Origin: Botrimarina hoheduenensis
Lineage (GTDB): Bacteria > Planctomycetota > Planctomycetia > Pirellulales > Lacipirellulaceae
Direction of reading: 5' to 3'
Assembly (NCBI RefSeq): GCF_007859815.1
Contig: NZ_SJPH01000004.1
Coordinates: 429,400-493,399 of the forward strand
Length of the DNA stretch: 64,000 nucleotides
How positions within the stretch are numbered: position 1 is the first letter of the stretch; each line of letters opens with the position of its first letter. A program made the position numbers and the translations under genes. Below, piece after piece: positions 10,012-18,406 of the stretch. The notes beneath the pieces are model-generated. The model was not told the origin of the DNA. It ran no database searches and saw only the letters and a program-made list of their open reading frames with translations.

Positions 10012-10212
10012 TCAGCCGCCGCCGACGAGCGTCACGACTTCGATACGATCACCGGGCTCGAGCCCGGTGGCGGCGTGCTCGGCACGCGGGACAACGGTCA
10101 AGTTGCGTTCAACCGCGACACCCACCGTGCGTACCTCGAGCATTTCAAGCAACCCGGCAACGGTCAAACCGTCGGGGGCCTCGAGCTGCTCACCGTTTAC
10201 AAACAGCGTCAT
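10012..10212 (-). CDS. thiS: Sulfur carrier protein ThiS
   Basis: 66 residues, beta-grasp fold. It begins [18 protein letters not shown] and ends in the required Gly-Gly tail (LVGGG, one Gly longer than the minimal form). ThiF-type adenylation and sulfur transfer convert the C-terminal Gly to a thiocarboxylate, which ThiG uses as sulfur donor. It is directly upstream of thiG on the same strand; thiF and thiO are not nearby. Confidence 0.9.
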   Translation of the reverse strand: MTLFVNGEQLEAPDGLTVAGLLEMLEVRTVGVAVERNLTVVPRAEHAATGLEPGDRIEVVTLVGGG

Positions 10213-10257
10213 AGGGCGGAGGAAGCGGGGGACGATGGGACGCAGCTCGCGAGAGCC

Positions 10258-10863
10258 TCACTGGTCGCGGACGAACTGGCTGCGGAGCTGACCGGCACCG
10301 ATCCTTACGAACGAGCCTTTCTGAGGCTTTCCCGCGGCGTACAGGGCCGGATTCCAGGGGACGGCGTAAGCCGCCATCTGGCCGCTAGTGGCTTCGACAA
10401 TATAGAGAATCGTGTGGCCGAGTCGCCCACCCGCCTGCCGCAGGTTGCGGGCTTCACCGGTCACCATCAGGTACTTGGCGTTCTTGACGCCCGCGGCCCC
10501 AAAGTCGCCCGTTACGTTGTACTCGAACAAGCCGTTGAATCCGGCCTGGCGTTCGTTGATGACGGCCCCTTTTAGGTCGCCGGTGAGAAAATCAAGGAAG
10601 AAAACGGCTTCGAGCCCCTCGTCGATCGTGCCGGTCGCGAGGACGAAGTTCTCTTGTGCAACGCTGGCGCTGGCGTGGGCCTCGATGGCGGGCAAGAGCG
10701 ACCAGTCGAGCGTCCCAGCGGACGAACCCGCCGAACGGCCGACCGCATAACCCAGCCCTCCGGCAACCAACAGGCCGCCGAGAGCCACGGCTCCCGCAAT
10801 TGCCAGCCAAGGCTTGGCAGACGTGGTGGCACGGAATAAAGACGCGCTTGTCGGTTCGGACAT
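10258..10863 (-). CDS. Membrane-anchored protein of unknown function
   Basis: 201 residues from ATG 10863 (MSEPTSASLFR). A longer frame to 11037 exists, but its extra part is Arg-rich and overlaps the gene upstream. One membrane helix (about residues 18-42: WLAIAGAVALGGLLVAGGLG) anchors a soluble domain with VLATGTIDEGLEAVFFLDFLTG and ILYIVEATSGQMAAYAVPW. It looks like an extracytoplasmic protein conserved in planctomycetes. I do not recognise a catalytic motif. It is 46 bp upstream of thiS on the same strand. Confidence 0.6.
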   Translation of the reverse strand: MSEPTSASLFRATTSAKPWLAIAGAVALGGLLVAGGLGYAVGRSAGSSAGTLDWSLLPAIEAHASASVAQENFVLATGTIDEGLEAVFFLDFLTGDLKGAVINERQAGFNGLFEYNVTGDFGAAGVKNAKYLMVTGEARNLRQAGGRLGHTILYIVEATSGQMAAYAVPWNPALYAAGKPQKGSFVRIGAGQLRSQFVRDQ

Positions 10864-11033
10864 TCCCCAGCTCCTGCAACGGGCGCTACTTAGCGGATCG
10901 GCGGCTCTTCGTGGCCTATCTTGCCGATCGTATCTCCCCCACCGCCACAGGACCAGCCGAGGAAGCCGCTTGCGGACCGGTAGTCCTCCCCCCCGCTCGC
11001 CCCGGAAGCACGACTCGTGTGGCAGCGGGTCGG

Positions 11034-11735
11034 TCACCGATTGTTGCTGCTGCCGGCGTACCGCATCACGTAGTACAGCAGCGTAAGCACCGCTTGCAGG
11101 GTGGCGGCCACATAGGTCCAGGCGGCGGCGTTGAGCACCCCGTTCACATAGCTCATGTCGGCCTCGGAAACGATGCCGTAGCTGACGAGCTGACGCTTGG
11201 CACGGTTGCTGGCGTCAAACTCGACAGGGAGATTCACGAGCTGAAAAAACACCACCGCGGCAAACGCGACGATGCCCGCCAGAAAGAGGGGCTTGCCCAG
11301 AACGCTGCCCATGCCGGTCAGAATGATCCCGCCGAAGAGCATCCAGGTGCCCGCCTGGCTGCCGAAGCCTGCTAGCGGAACCGCGGCATTACGCACCACC
11401 AGCGGGGCGTAGCGCTTGGCGTCTTGCAGGGCGTGACCGGCCTCGTGGGCGGCGATGCCGACCGCCGCCAAGTTCCGGGCTCCGTAAACCCCCTGACTCA
11501 AGCGGAGCACCTTGTCGCGCGGGTCGTAGTGGTCCGTTAGCTGGCCCGCGATCGGCTCGATCCCCACGCTCTGCAAGCCGGCTGAATCCAGCAGATGACG
11601 TGCCGCGGCAGCACCTGAGAGCTGCGCCGGCACGCGTGAAGCGGCGGCGTACTGGCTCTTGACCCGCCACTGAGCCCAAAAGCCTAGCAGCAGCGCCGGA
11701 GCGATCATCAAAAAGAACAGCGGGTCGAAGATCAT
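11034..11735 (-). CDS. YugP-type membrane zinc metallopeptidase
   Basis: 233 residues from ATG 11735, followed directly by a membrane helix (FFLMIAPALLLGFWAQ). The zinc motif HEAGHALQD sits in AVGIAAHEAGHALQDAKRYAPL. Other membrane helices lie at about 125-165 and 205-225. The conserved LPVEFDASNRAKRQL block is characteristic of the neutral zinc metallopeptidase 2 family (YugP). It is an integral inner-membrane protein; natural substrates are not known. The two minus-strand neighbours are envelope proteins. Confidence 0.85.
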   Translation of the reverse strand: MIFDPLFFLMIAPALLLGFWAQWRVKSQYAAASRVPAQLSGAAAARHLLDSAGLQSVGIEPIAGQLTDHYDPRDKVLRLSQGVYGARNLAAVGIAAHEAGHALQDAKRYAPLVVRNAAVPLAGFGSQAGTWMLFGGIILTGMGSVLGKPLFLAGIVAFAAVVFFQLVNLPVEFDASNRAKRQLVSYGIVSEADMSYVNGVLNAAAWTYVAATLQAVLTLLYYVMRYAGSSNNR

Positions 11736-11888
11736 CTGGTTGTTGTAGAAAGAAAGTGAAAAGGGGAGGATAGGTAAGACTCGCGTTTGCCTTCGTGCTG
11801 GCCAAACACCTGGCAGCAACCTTTGGCTACGCGGGAAGGACCGGGCGGGTTCGTAAGGCTGCCCGCCAGCCAACCACACGCCTCTCGC

Positions 11889-12461
11889 TCATTCGCTCGT
11901 GGCTTCTTCGCTCGTGGCTTGTTCGCTCGCAGCTTCTTCGCTGGGCGGGGGTGCGTCTTGGCCACTGCTCTGGTTTTCCTGTGCTTGCGGGACGGCAAAC
12001 GCAGGGGGAATCGGCCCGAGGGGCTCGGCTCGCGACGGCTCGACCGGCGGATCCGGGACAGCCCCCTGCCCGGTGATCGCTACGCCCGATTGCTGCAGGT
12101 AACGCAGCAGATCGCCCAGTGTGCGGAAGTTGGGGATTGTGCCGGCCGGGGCACCCGTCGGACGAACCGGCTGATTGAGGCTGAACAGGCTCTCGGCATC
12201 GACCACATTCGCCAGCACATCGCCCACCGCTAGACGCGAGTTGCTCCGCCGCATGTCGGCCAAGAGGGCTTGGTCCCGGCGACTCAGTTGGCTCGAATCG
12301 CCGATGAGGGCTGCCACGGACCGCCCCTCTGAATCAACCACCAAGAGTCGCTCGCACACGATCTCGCGCGTCTGGGTCTGCTTCGCGATTTTGTCACGCA
12401 GCGCTGCTCCGAGCGCCAGGAACAACAGGGGATAAACGATCCAACGCTCGCGCTCGGTCAT
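11889..12461 (-). CDS. Predicted membrane-anchored protein of unknown function
   Basis: 190 residues. A short hydrophobic N-terminal helix (WIVYPLLFLALGAALRD) is followed by a segment CERLLVVDSEGRSVAALIGDSS, which resembles the start of small beta-repeat domains that describe 'hierarchical' metadata in planctomycete proteins. The tail is Pro-, Glu- and Ser-rich with an imperfect EEATSE repeat. Its ATG overlaps the stop of the upstream lipoprotein gene by 4 bp (ATGA), so the two are translated together. Function unknown. Confidence 0.55.
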   Translation of the reverse strand: MTERERWIVYPLLFLALGAALRDKIAKQTQTREIVCERLLVVDSEGRSVAALIGDSSQLSRRDQALLADMRRSNSRLAVGDVLANVVDAESLFSLNQPVRPTGAPAGTIPNFRTLGDLLRYLQQSGVAITGQGAVPDPPVEPSRAEPLGPIPPAFAVPQAQENQSSGQDAPPPSEEAASEQATSEEATSE

Positions 12462-13021
12462 CGGGGGTCTCCGGCGGTTGTCGTCGCGTCGGACACGCGC
12501 TCGAAGAGCAGCCGACCAAACAACCGATCAGCCCCTTCCTCAGCAAGCGTGAACCGTGCGGGCTGGCCCTCTCGCGCGCGGACAAAAGCGATGCGGAAGC
12601 GGCGTCGTTCAGGCTCGGCGGGCTGATCGGCAGCACGCTGCACTTCGATCTCCACCGTCGCGCGGCGGCCTTCCGAAGCAATCACCTGCCAGCGTCCCGT
12701 GAGCGGATTCGCACCGTCGAGCTCAAGTTGAGCCACGCCGTCATCGCGCAGATCCAAGGCGACCTCGAACGGTTCGATCGACTCCAAGACCGTACGCTCT
12801 GCGGTGGGGAGTTCTTTGGCGGGGGAGGTAGCAGCCTCTGAAGCGACCTCACTGGCGGGGACGCCGGCGGTCGGCCATTCGCGCCGGAGCCTCTCGGCCG
12901 CCTGTTCGGGCGTTCCACGCCACTGGCCCACGAGCCGCTGCCGGATCGTTAAGGGCGTGTCGCAGCCCGCCGTGGCGAGCGTCACAACGATCGCCAGCAG
13001 AGAGAGCAGATGACGGCTCAT
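12458..13021 (-). CDS. Predicted lipoprotein
   Basis: 187 residues from ATG 13021. Signal peptide with lipobox LATAGC (Cys at about residue 20), so probably anchored in the outer or inner membrane facing the periplasm. The mature part begins with TPLTIRQRLVGQWRGTPEQAAERL and contains VALDLRDDGVAQLELDG and GRWQVIASEGRRATVEIEV, a beta-rich pattern like lipocalin-style 'stress response' domains. It is coupled by a 4-bp overlap to the membrane-anchored protein downstream. No enzyme motif seen. Confidence 0.65.
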   Translation of the reverse strand: MSRHLLSLLAIVVTLATAGCDTPLTIRQRLVGQWRGTPEQAAERLRREWPTAGVPASEVASEAATSPAKELPTAERTVLESIEPFEVALDLRDDGVAQLELDGANPLTGRWQVIASEGRRATVEIEVQRAADQPAEPERRRFRIAFVRAREGQPARFTLAEEGADRLFGRLLFERVSDATTTAGDPR

Positions 13022-13139
13022 CACGCAGGAAATTCGGGGACGGAGGGGAGCCTTCAGCGCTGAGGGCAAGTACTTCACAAGTCTAGGCCACAGCCGCGCT
13101 GCGGCGTAACCCGCCCAGGGCCCGATCGCCTGCACCTAC

Positions 13140-15131
13140 TTACGGGGTCGGCGGCGGGGCAACGGCGGGGGCACTCGCTACGACGGCGGCCAGCAAGGTT
13201 TTGACCGCGTAGCCCACCACCAGCAACAAAAAGAAGAGAAGCAAGAGTTCCACCCCGAGGATCAACCACGCTTTGAGGGGTAGCAACGGGGCACTGACGG
13301 TTCCTTGCTGCGCGATTTCCGCGTGCGCTGTGTAGGCTTCACGCCATGCGCTCCACTTGGCTGCCGGCTTGACGAGTTCCGTGGGAACCTTGCTCGCCGC
13401 CGACCAAGCGGCGTCTTGCTTGCGCGCAGTAGCGCGCTTCTGCGCGATCGACATCGCTAAAGAAATCAGCTTGAAGAACAACGTGATTAGCGACGCCGGC
13501 CAAGTCAGCAGACTCAAGACCAACTCGCTCTCGCGTTTGCTTAGCTCGACCCGCGCCGCTTGCAGCTTGCGCGGATCGACGGTCGCAACTTCTTTGGGCG
13601 GTACCGCAACGGGAACGGCGGCAGCCTCGTCGGCCGATTCTGCGGTGCTCTCTTTGTCGGGCTTGCCTTTACGACTCTCTTGCGACTTGGCCTCACTAAC
13701 CTTCTCGACGAACCGCCCGCGCACCGGGTCCATCAGCCCTTTGATCTGTCCGCGCGATAGCGGGCCCGCCAGATACGACATCGCCCACCGCGTGTGAAAC
13801 ACCCGCGGCAGGTCCTCGTGAACGTTGTTCATGAGAAACACGCGGCTGCCGACGCCGGCGAGCGTGCGTTCCATCTGTTGCTTGTCGAAACTGCTGCCGG
13901 CCTGGGCCGACGCGCCCTCGAGCCCCTCCATCACACGCAGCTTGTCGCGTTCCGTTTGGAGCCGACCCAGAAACCACGTGCCCGCGTTCGACAGCCCTTT
14001 GTAGTCCAGATCGACCGGGTTCTGGGTCGCGAGCACACACCCCAAGCCAAAGGCCCGCGCTTGCTTGAGCAGCGTGAGCATCGGCTCCTTGCTCGGCGGG
14101 TTCTTCGTGGGGGGGAAGTACCCGAAGACCTCGTCCATGTACAGCAGCGCGCGCAGGTTGCCCGTGCCCGGCTGCGTTCGCATCCACGCGAGCACCTCGT
14201 TCAGCAGAATGGTCACAAAGAACATCCGCTGCGCGTCGTCCAGGTGCGCGATCGAGATGATCGAGTGCCGCGGTTTGCCGTCTTCACGGTAGAACAGTTG
14301 CTGCACATCGAGCGGTTGCCCGGTCATCCAGCCGGCAAAGCTCGGGCTTGCCAGCAGGTTGTTGAGATCCATCGCCAGCTTGGTGCGTTCCTTCTTGGGG
14401 TAGAAGGTCTCCAGCTGCATGACGCCGACCTCTTCGAACGGAGGCTCCTGGATCTCGCGGATCATCTCGGCGATGCCCAGATCTTGGCCCTGCTCCCAGG
14501 CCTTGGTCAGCACCGTCGAGAGGAAGATGTGCTCGCGGCTCCGCACGGGATCGGCGTCGATCCCCAGCAGCGCGAGCAATCCCGAGACCGCCGAGGACAC
14601 CCGCTGGCGGAACGCATCATGATCTTCACGCAATGCAGCCGGCGGGGCGTTGAAATTCTTCAGCACGGTCATCGGCAGCCCATGCGACGCGCCGGGCGTA
14701 AAGATCAGCCGCTCCACCGAGTCGTTGTAACGCGCGATGCGTTCCGGCTCTTGGCCCCAACTGGCCAGACCATTCTTCCACATCTCGGCGGTCTGGGCGG
14801 CCAGCTCGTCGGGCGAAACCCCTTTGCGCTGCGCGACGCTCTCATCGACCCAGGGCCGAAAATCGGTGGGCTTGAGTTCGGGAAAGCCGAGCAGCAGATT
14901 GCCCAGATCGCCCTTGGGATCGATGCAGATGGCCGGCACGCCGTCGAGCGCTGCCTCTTCTAGCAGCGAGAGGCACAGACCCGTCTTGCCGCTGCCGGTC
15001 ATGCCGACACACACCGCATGCGTGGTGAGCTGGCTCGACTTGTACAGCAGCGGCTCGCCAGCGGTCTGACCGCTGGCGAGGTCGTGCTCGCGGCCCAGGT
15101 AGAAATCGTTGCGAGAGTCGATATCGGGCAT
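13140..15131 (-). CDS. HerA/DUF87-type P-loop ATPase with C-terminal membrane helices
   Basis: 663 residues from ATG 15131 ([17 protein letters not shown]); the frame continues upstream but runs through the tRNA fragment, so longer starts are rejected. Walker [12 protein letters not shown] (about 43-53), [13 protein letters not shown], Walker [17 protein letters not shown] (about 350), sensor-like [20 protein letters not shown]. After a Lys/Glu/Ala-rich linker, two hydrophobic segments (about 545-565 and 620-645) suggest membrane attachment. The core belongs to the HerA/FtsK-like DUF87 ATPases. Its substrate (DNA or protein) is not known. It is the last chromosomal gene before the element boundary. 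Confidence 0.75.
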   Translation of the reverse strand: MPDIDSRNDFYLGREHDLASGQTAGEPLLYKSSQLTTHAVCVGMTGSGKTGLCLSLLEEAALDGVPAICIDPKGDLGNLLLGFPELKPTDFRPWVDESVAQRKGVSPDELAAQTAEMWKNGLASWGQEPERIARYNDSVERLIFTPGASHGLPMTVLKNFNAPPAALREDHDAFRQRVSSAVSGLLALLGIDADPVRSREHIFLSTVLTKAWEQGQDLGIAEMIREIQEPPFEEVGVMQLETFYPKKERTKLAMDLNNLLASPSFAGWMTGQPLDVQQLFYREDGKPRHSIISIAHLDDAQRMFFVTILLNEVLAWMRTQPGTGNLRALLYMDEVFGYFPPTKNPPSKEPMLTLLKQARAFGLGCVLATQNPVDLDYKGLSNAGTWFLGRLQTERDKLRVMEGLEGASAQAGSSFDKQQMERTLAGVGSRVFLMNNVHEDLPRVFHTRWAMSYLAGPLSRGQIKGLMDPVRGRFVEKVSEAKSQESRKGKPDKESTAESADEAAAVPVAVPPKEVATVDPRKLQAARVELSKRESELVLSLLTWPASLITLFFKLISLAMSIAQKRATARKQDAAWSAASKVPTELVKPAAKWSAWREAYTAHAEIAQQGTVSAPLLPLKAWLILGVELLLLFFLLLVVGYAVKTLLAAVVASAPAVAPPPTP

Positions 15132-15187
15132 GAGTTTCTTGACGGTCGGAACGCGCGGCCTAGATGCGTGCGACTTTACAAGAAAAG

Positions 15188-15234
15188 GGTGGCTGAGGGG
15201 ACTCGAACCCCCGGCCTCCGGAATCACAATCCGA
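15188..15234 (-). other. tRNA-His(GTG) 3' half: att site at the left end of an integrated element
   Basis: Read on the minus strand there is an anticodon stem-loop TCGGA-TTGTGAT-TCCGG (anticodon GTG at 15225-15227), a short variable loop, a T-arm GGGGG-TTCGAGT-CCCCT, a 3' acceptor strand CAGCCAC and discriminator C73, the last typical of tRNA-His. CC and a T-run follow. The 5' half (D-arm, GTGGCTG acceptor strand) is missing; the sequence upstream of the anticodon stem is unrelated. This is the expected product of site-specific integration into a tRNA gene: the displaced 3' end stays with chromosome on its 3' side (lower coordinates) and element on its 5' side. Confidence 0.8.
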
Positions 15235-15504
15235 TTATTGAGCATTTGAAAAACATTTGCCTTGCAGGACAGTTGGGCGGCAACCCCTTCATTTTGAGGC
15301 CACGCGGTCTGCTCGTCGCTTGAGTCATCCGGGAGTTGGATAGGGCTTGCGTGGCCCATTCTGTGTCAGATCTACGTCAGATTCAGACCTTCGGATTCGC
15401 CCAGTTGGGCTTCTGGACTACGCAGATTACAGCATCGTCTGTCACCCGTGCCGCGCGGTCTATCCGGGTTCTGTCCTCGGTTGGGGCAAGCGGAGTCGCG
15501 AAGC
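15235..15504. other. Element end without a recognisable gene
   Basis: Between the tRNA fragment and the repC remnant I see no gene. A tyrosine recombinase gene, which often lies next to such an att site, is not present in any frame. Confidence 0.4.
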
Positions 15505-15850
15505 CGATTGACCGAGCAGCCCGAAGACAGAACTGTGGCGTCTCGGTTGCCCCTTCCTCGCCCGGTTGACCATCCCGTGGAAGTACGCCGCCGGTTGTCA
15601 CACCGGCCCGTCTTCACGGAACCTAGCCTAGTCGGTGACCGGGAGGCAGATTGCCGCCGCAGAAGTCCGAGCACGCCGCAAGCCGCGCCCTACCTCGCCT
15701 GCGAGCCCCTAAAATCAGGCCGTAGCCAATCGCACAGGTAGACGACTTCGGCCTACTTGACCATCCCTTGCCCAAACGGCCAATAGCTACGGACCGATCA
15801 CTTGCGACTGAACCGGCCTGAAGAAGCGTCACGCACTCGGTCGCCCAGCT
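15505..15850 (-). pseudogene. Decayed 3' fragment of a repC-like gene
   Basis: The minus strand can be read as QPAAYFHGMVNRARKG...SSVFGLLGQS, which matches LPAAYFRGLVNRARRG...NSVFGLLSRS near the end of the intact RepC at 20093-21454. Upstream, ICLPVTD-ARFREDGP matches LCVLVTDRATLREDQP, with in-frame stops TAG (15628-15630) and TGA (15598-15600), and a frameshift near 15660 before GAACGVLG. Weaker nucleotide similarity to the repC C-terminal region goes on to about 15850. It is a remnant of a second, related replicon or an old duplication. Confidence 0.75.
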
Positions 15851-15945
15851 TGCAGCAAGTCCTTTGGCTCTCCCCCGTGCGAACCGCGTCTCCCTCTTAT
15901 CGACTCACTGTCCGAGCTGAGGCGTTTACGTTCGACGCATATTCG

Positions 15946-16821
15946 TCAATCCGCTTCGCACTCCTCATCTTCTTCGAAGTCGTCCTCGTCCATCGTGAGG
16001 AGCACGAGGACCGTATTCATCGTGCCGATCGGGACGAACTCCTCGGTGACGTAGATGTCCGCGTAGCGGTCGTTGAATACCTGGAACCAGTCGGAAACCG
16101 CGGACTCGCTCTGCACCGATTCCATGATGCCCATCTGGAACTCGGACCAAAGCGGCTGTGCAGTCCTCGGCAAGTGCCCCTTGCGGGGATAAATCTGGTA
16201 GTCGATGAGCGGCTGGGACGGCACCATCCATCTGACAACGCTGTCCCTGATGCCAGCAACGGCACATGGGAAATGGGACAGCCGAACAGCCCGGAACGCG
16301 GTGCAGATCGCCGAAGTATCAAACTGACGGGCGATCTCGTAGATCCGCTCCATGCTCAGAGCATGCTTGTTGATGACCGGCTTCGCTTGCGAAGTAGGCA
16401 AGAGCATGCTGGCGGCGAAAGCGTCAGCTTCCCGCTCGATCAGGTTGTCAGACGTGAACTCGGCGTGAGATCCGTGTGACGTGCCTCGCTCGCTCATGAG
16501 GTAGGCACGGTGCCGATCGATGAAGTAGTGGCCTAGCTCATGGCAAATTGAGAACCGAGTCCGCGGATGATGCTTGTCGGGGCCATCGTACTTCGTGTTG
16601 TAGTAGAGCAAGAATCGGTTCTTCGGGCGATGATACTCGAGCATTCCGTCGTACTTGTCGCCGAGGTTCGCGCCTCGTGCACGCAGAAATGCCCGCTCCG
16701 ATCTGATGATGTCGTGCGGATCGATCGGTGCGGTCAACTTCTCGACCGATACGATGTCGTCGGCGAGAGCCCCGGCCTTATCAAGGCGACTCTGTCTCGC
16801 CAGCCATTCCATCTTCGTCAT
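15946..16821 (-). CDS. ImmA/IrrE-type metallopeptidase
   Basis: 291 residues. Residues about 75-125 hold RFSICHELGHYFIDRHRAYL, with the HExxH zinc motif (HELGH), followed by the downstream Glu motif LIEREADAFAASMLLP, both diagnostic of the ImmA/IrrE (DUF955) family. ImmA cleaves the ImmR repressor in ICEBs1, and IrrE controls the Deinococcus DNA damage response by cutting DdrO. The C-terminal half (DYQIYPRKGHLPRT onwards) is a family-specific extension ending in a very acidic tail (DEDDFEEDEECEAD). The gene is third in an operon with an ECF sigma factor and an acidic protein, overlapping the latter by 41 bp. Cleavage of a partner that restrains the sigma factor is my inference. Confidence 0.85.
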   Translation of the reverse strand: MTKMEWLARQSRLDKAGALADDIVSVEKLTAPIDPHDIIRSERAFLRARGANLGDKYDGMLEYHRPKNRFLLYYNTKYDGPDKHHPRTRFSICHELGHYFIDRHRAYLMSERGTSHGSHAEFTSDNLIEREADAFAASMLLPTSQAKPVINKHALSMERIYEIARQFDTSAICTAFRAVRLSHFPCAVAGIRDSVVRWMVPSQPLIDYQIYPRKGHLPRTAQPLWSEFQMGIMESVQSESAVSDWFQVFNDRYADIYVTEEFVPIGTMNTVLVLLTMDEDDFEEDEECEAD

Positions 16822-17155
16822 CGTCGTCGCTCAACATTTCGTTGCGTAGCGTATTCTCAGTCTCGTCAGCGTCCTCATCCTCGTCGCCCTTGTTGCGGTT
16901 GAGTTGGAGCAATGCCTCCTCCACATCTTTGTAATCGCTCTCCTCCATCCACTCATACGATATTGGGGTATCAGGCGCTGTCTCTTGTTCGCCTGACAGC
17001 TTGCCCAATACGGACTGTATGAATCCATCAGGTAAGGGAGCTTCCGTGGCGTTCTCGAATGCTTTCTCTGCCTCTTGCGGAGTCAGTGGGCAGTAGCCGT
17101 ATCGCTTCCGAGCTTTCGCCAGTAGCTCTTCAAGTTGCTTGTCACTCATGCTCAT
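16781..17155 (-). CDS. Acidic protein between ECF sigma factor and ImmA peptidase
   Basis: 124 residues, start ATG 17155 overlapping the sigma-factor stop by 4 bp (a second ATG is at 17149). The N-terminal third is helical (KQLEELLAKARKRYGYCPLTPQEAEKAFENA); the C-terminal half is dominated by Asp/Glu (DEDEDADETEN, DDDDEDG). No membrane helix and no known domain. Its place between the sigma factor and the peptidase makes it a candidate anti-sigma factor or peptidase substrate; this is inferred from position only. Confidence 0.6.
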   Translation of the reverse strand: MSMSDKQLEELLAKARKRYGYCPLTPQEAEKAFENATEAPLPDGFIQSVLGKLSGEQETAPDTPISYEWMEESDYKDVEEALLQLNRNKGDEDEDADETENTLRNEMLSDDDDEDGMAGETESP

Positions 17156-17742
17156 TTCCTCACCTTCCTTGTTGTAGTGCTGGTGCGGAACGCGCGTACT
17201 TCCTGCGCTATCTTCTCCTTCACTTTGTGCTTCGTCACATTGACTGTGTTGATTGTTTTGCCGTTCTGCTCAGCCAGTCGCTTGGCGTTGGCTTCGTCGG
17301 TAATGAAGAAGTTTATCCCAACGACACGTTCGAAGCCGGTCAATTGGTTGAAGATGAAGTCGTGGATGTGATCGAGTAGCGGAGAATCGTCTGATTCGCA
17401 ATCTGGATCTTCGATGCCCTCGCATGATTCGTCGAGGACCTGCGTCTCCAGCTTAGGTTTGGCTCGGATAAGATCGATCGCGGCGTTGTGGGCGAAGGAG
17501 ATCCAGACCGTACTGAGCCGGGCCACCTCTGGATCGTACTTGTCGGCGTAGTTCCAGAGCGACAGGGCCGACGCATTCAGCGCTTCCTCCAGCTCGTGCG
17601 TCCCCAGCGAGTCCTTGAACTGCTTCTTGAGGTAACCGAAGACCTTCGGACCGTACCGCTTCATGACCTCTCCGAGCGCGTACTCGTCCTTGTCCATCAT
17701 CCTGATGGCCAAATCCTCGTCGTCCGGTGGGTCATCTGGCAT
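17152..17742 (-). CDS. ECF-type RNA polymerase sigma factor
   Basis: 196 residues from ATG 17742, which has a strong ribosome site (GGAGG, 8 nt spacing). An in-frame ATG at 17775 has none and lies within an inverted promoter-like repeat. Region 2 is seen in GEVMKRYGPKVFGYLKKQF through NYADKYDPEVARLSTVWISFAHNAAIDLIRA; region 4 in RLAEQNGKTINTVNVTKHKVKEKIAQEV. A 40-residue acidic linker joins them. It should direct RNA polymerase to special promoters. It leads an operon with the acidic protein and ImmA-type peptidase and faces the lamin-tail-like gene, whose promoter region looks like an ECF target. Confidence 0.8.
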   Translation of the reverse strand: MPDDPPDDEDLAIRMMDKDEYALGEVMKRYGPKVFGYLKKQFKDSLGTHELEEALNASALSLWNYADKYDPEVARLSTVWISFAHNAAIDLIRAKPKLETQVLDESCEGIEDPDCESDDSPLLDHIHDFIFNQLTGFERVVGINFFITDEANAKRLAEQNGKTINTVNVTKHKVKEKIAQEVRAFRTSTTTRKVRK

Positions 17743-17761
17743 GTCTCCGGCCTCCGTACGT

Positions 17762-17841
17762 TGATACGAAATCATCTTAACCGAAAAAAAATCGGAAAAT
17801 TCGCCCAGGCGGTTAAGATCGCCCAGCCTCTCTACGTATCA
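17762..17841. repeat. Nested inverted repeats between sigma factor operon and lamin-tail-like gene
   Basis: ATCTTAACCG (17774-17783) and CGGTTAAGAT (17810-17819) form a perfect 10-bp inverted repeat. Outside it, TGATACG (17762-17768) and CGTATCA (17835-17841) form a second 7-bp pair. The inner part is AT-rich. The arrangement suits a divergent, co-regulated promoter pair. Confidence 0.6.
17811..17840 (+). promoter_or_regulatory. Candidate ECF promoter for the lamin-tail-like gene
   Basis: GGTTAAG (17811-17817), 17-nt spacer, CGTATC (17835-17840). ECF sigma promoters commonly have such a -35/-10 pair with 15-17 nt between. The gene start is 59 nt further on. The same two hexamers exist inverted on the other strand, but there they are only 7 nt apart. 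A GGTTAAG-15-CGTACG alternative (17782-17755) overlaps the sigma coding start, so autoregulation is less certain. Confidence 0.5.
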
Positions 17842-17898
17842 GTGGCGACAGGGGTAAATCAGGGTGATTCGCCCCATAACCATACATGGAGATGAACC

Positions 17899-18399
17899 AT
17901 GAGAAACGTAGAGACCGTTCGGCTCAAGCCGAACCCGTCCGGGAAGGACCGGACCCGTGGAGGCTATGCCTCCGCCACTCAGCTCGGTGCTGAGTGGGTT
18001 GATCTGAAGAACGTTGGCACGACAAGCTGCGACTTGGGCGATGTAGAGGTCTACCATATCGCCTACAGTGATCGGTCTGACAGCGGTCGGTGGGAGAAGG
18101 TGACTGGCTTCAACGGCAAGTTGCCGGCTGGGAAAATCGTCCGCGTCCATTCGGGAAGCGGGCCGATCAATGTTCTTCGGGACGAAGACCAACTCGGTGC
18201 CGACTTCCACATCTTTACCCAGAAGGACAGCTACATCTGGAACAACGACCGGGGCGACTGCTCGGGCTTGTTCATGGTGGGGGCGTCCCAGCCGTTCGAT
18301 AAGGCCTGTTACGACGCTTATCCGCCGGAGGGTGAAGTCTTGCAGCGGTCCGGCAACAAGCTCGTGCCTACGAGCACGGCCGCCAGCCGCCGCTTATGA
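17899..18399 (+). CDS. Lamin-tail-domain-like protein
   Basis: 166 residues, ribosome site GGAGATGAACC before ATG 17899. The core AEWVDLKNVGTTSCDLGDVEVYHI, followed by KLPAGKIVRVHSG and SYIWNNDRGDCSGLF, follows the pattern of lamin tail (LTD) immunoglobulin-like domains (ENVGSEPVDLSGWxL, LxPGETVxV, IWNNxGD). There is no signal peptide, so it should be cytoplasmic, unlike most bacterial LTD proteins, which are secreted. It is divergent from the sigma-factor operon behind an ECF-like promoter and followed by a strong terminator, so it is probably the single-gene target of that sigma factor. Confidence 0.65.
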   Translation: MRNVETVRLKPNPSGKDRTRGGYASATQLGAEWVDLKNVGTTSCDLGDVEVYHIAYSDRSDSGRWEKVTGFNGKLPAGKIVRVHSGSGPINVLRDEDQLGADFHIFTQKDSYIWNNDRGDCSGLFMVGASQPFDKACYDAYPPEGEVLQRSGNKLVPTSTAASRRL

Positions 18400-18406
18400 G
18401 GGCGTG

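Noticed and set aside
15018..15323. Frame reading [17 protein letters not shown] through the tRNA fragment
   Set aside because: This peptide is the reverse strand of a tRNA-His sequence and is a known type of artefact.
15235..15504. Searched for a tyrosine integrase next to the tRNA fragment
   Set aside because: No R-H-R-Y type blocks in any frame; only a repC remnant follows.
17755..17782. Mirror ECF promoter for the sigma operon itself
   Set aside because: On the minus strand the GGTTAAG and CGTATC boxes are only 7 nt apart. The alternative -10 (CGTACG) leaves almost no leader, so I do not list it as a promoter.
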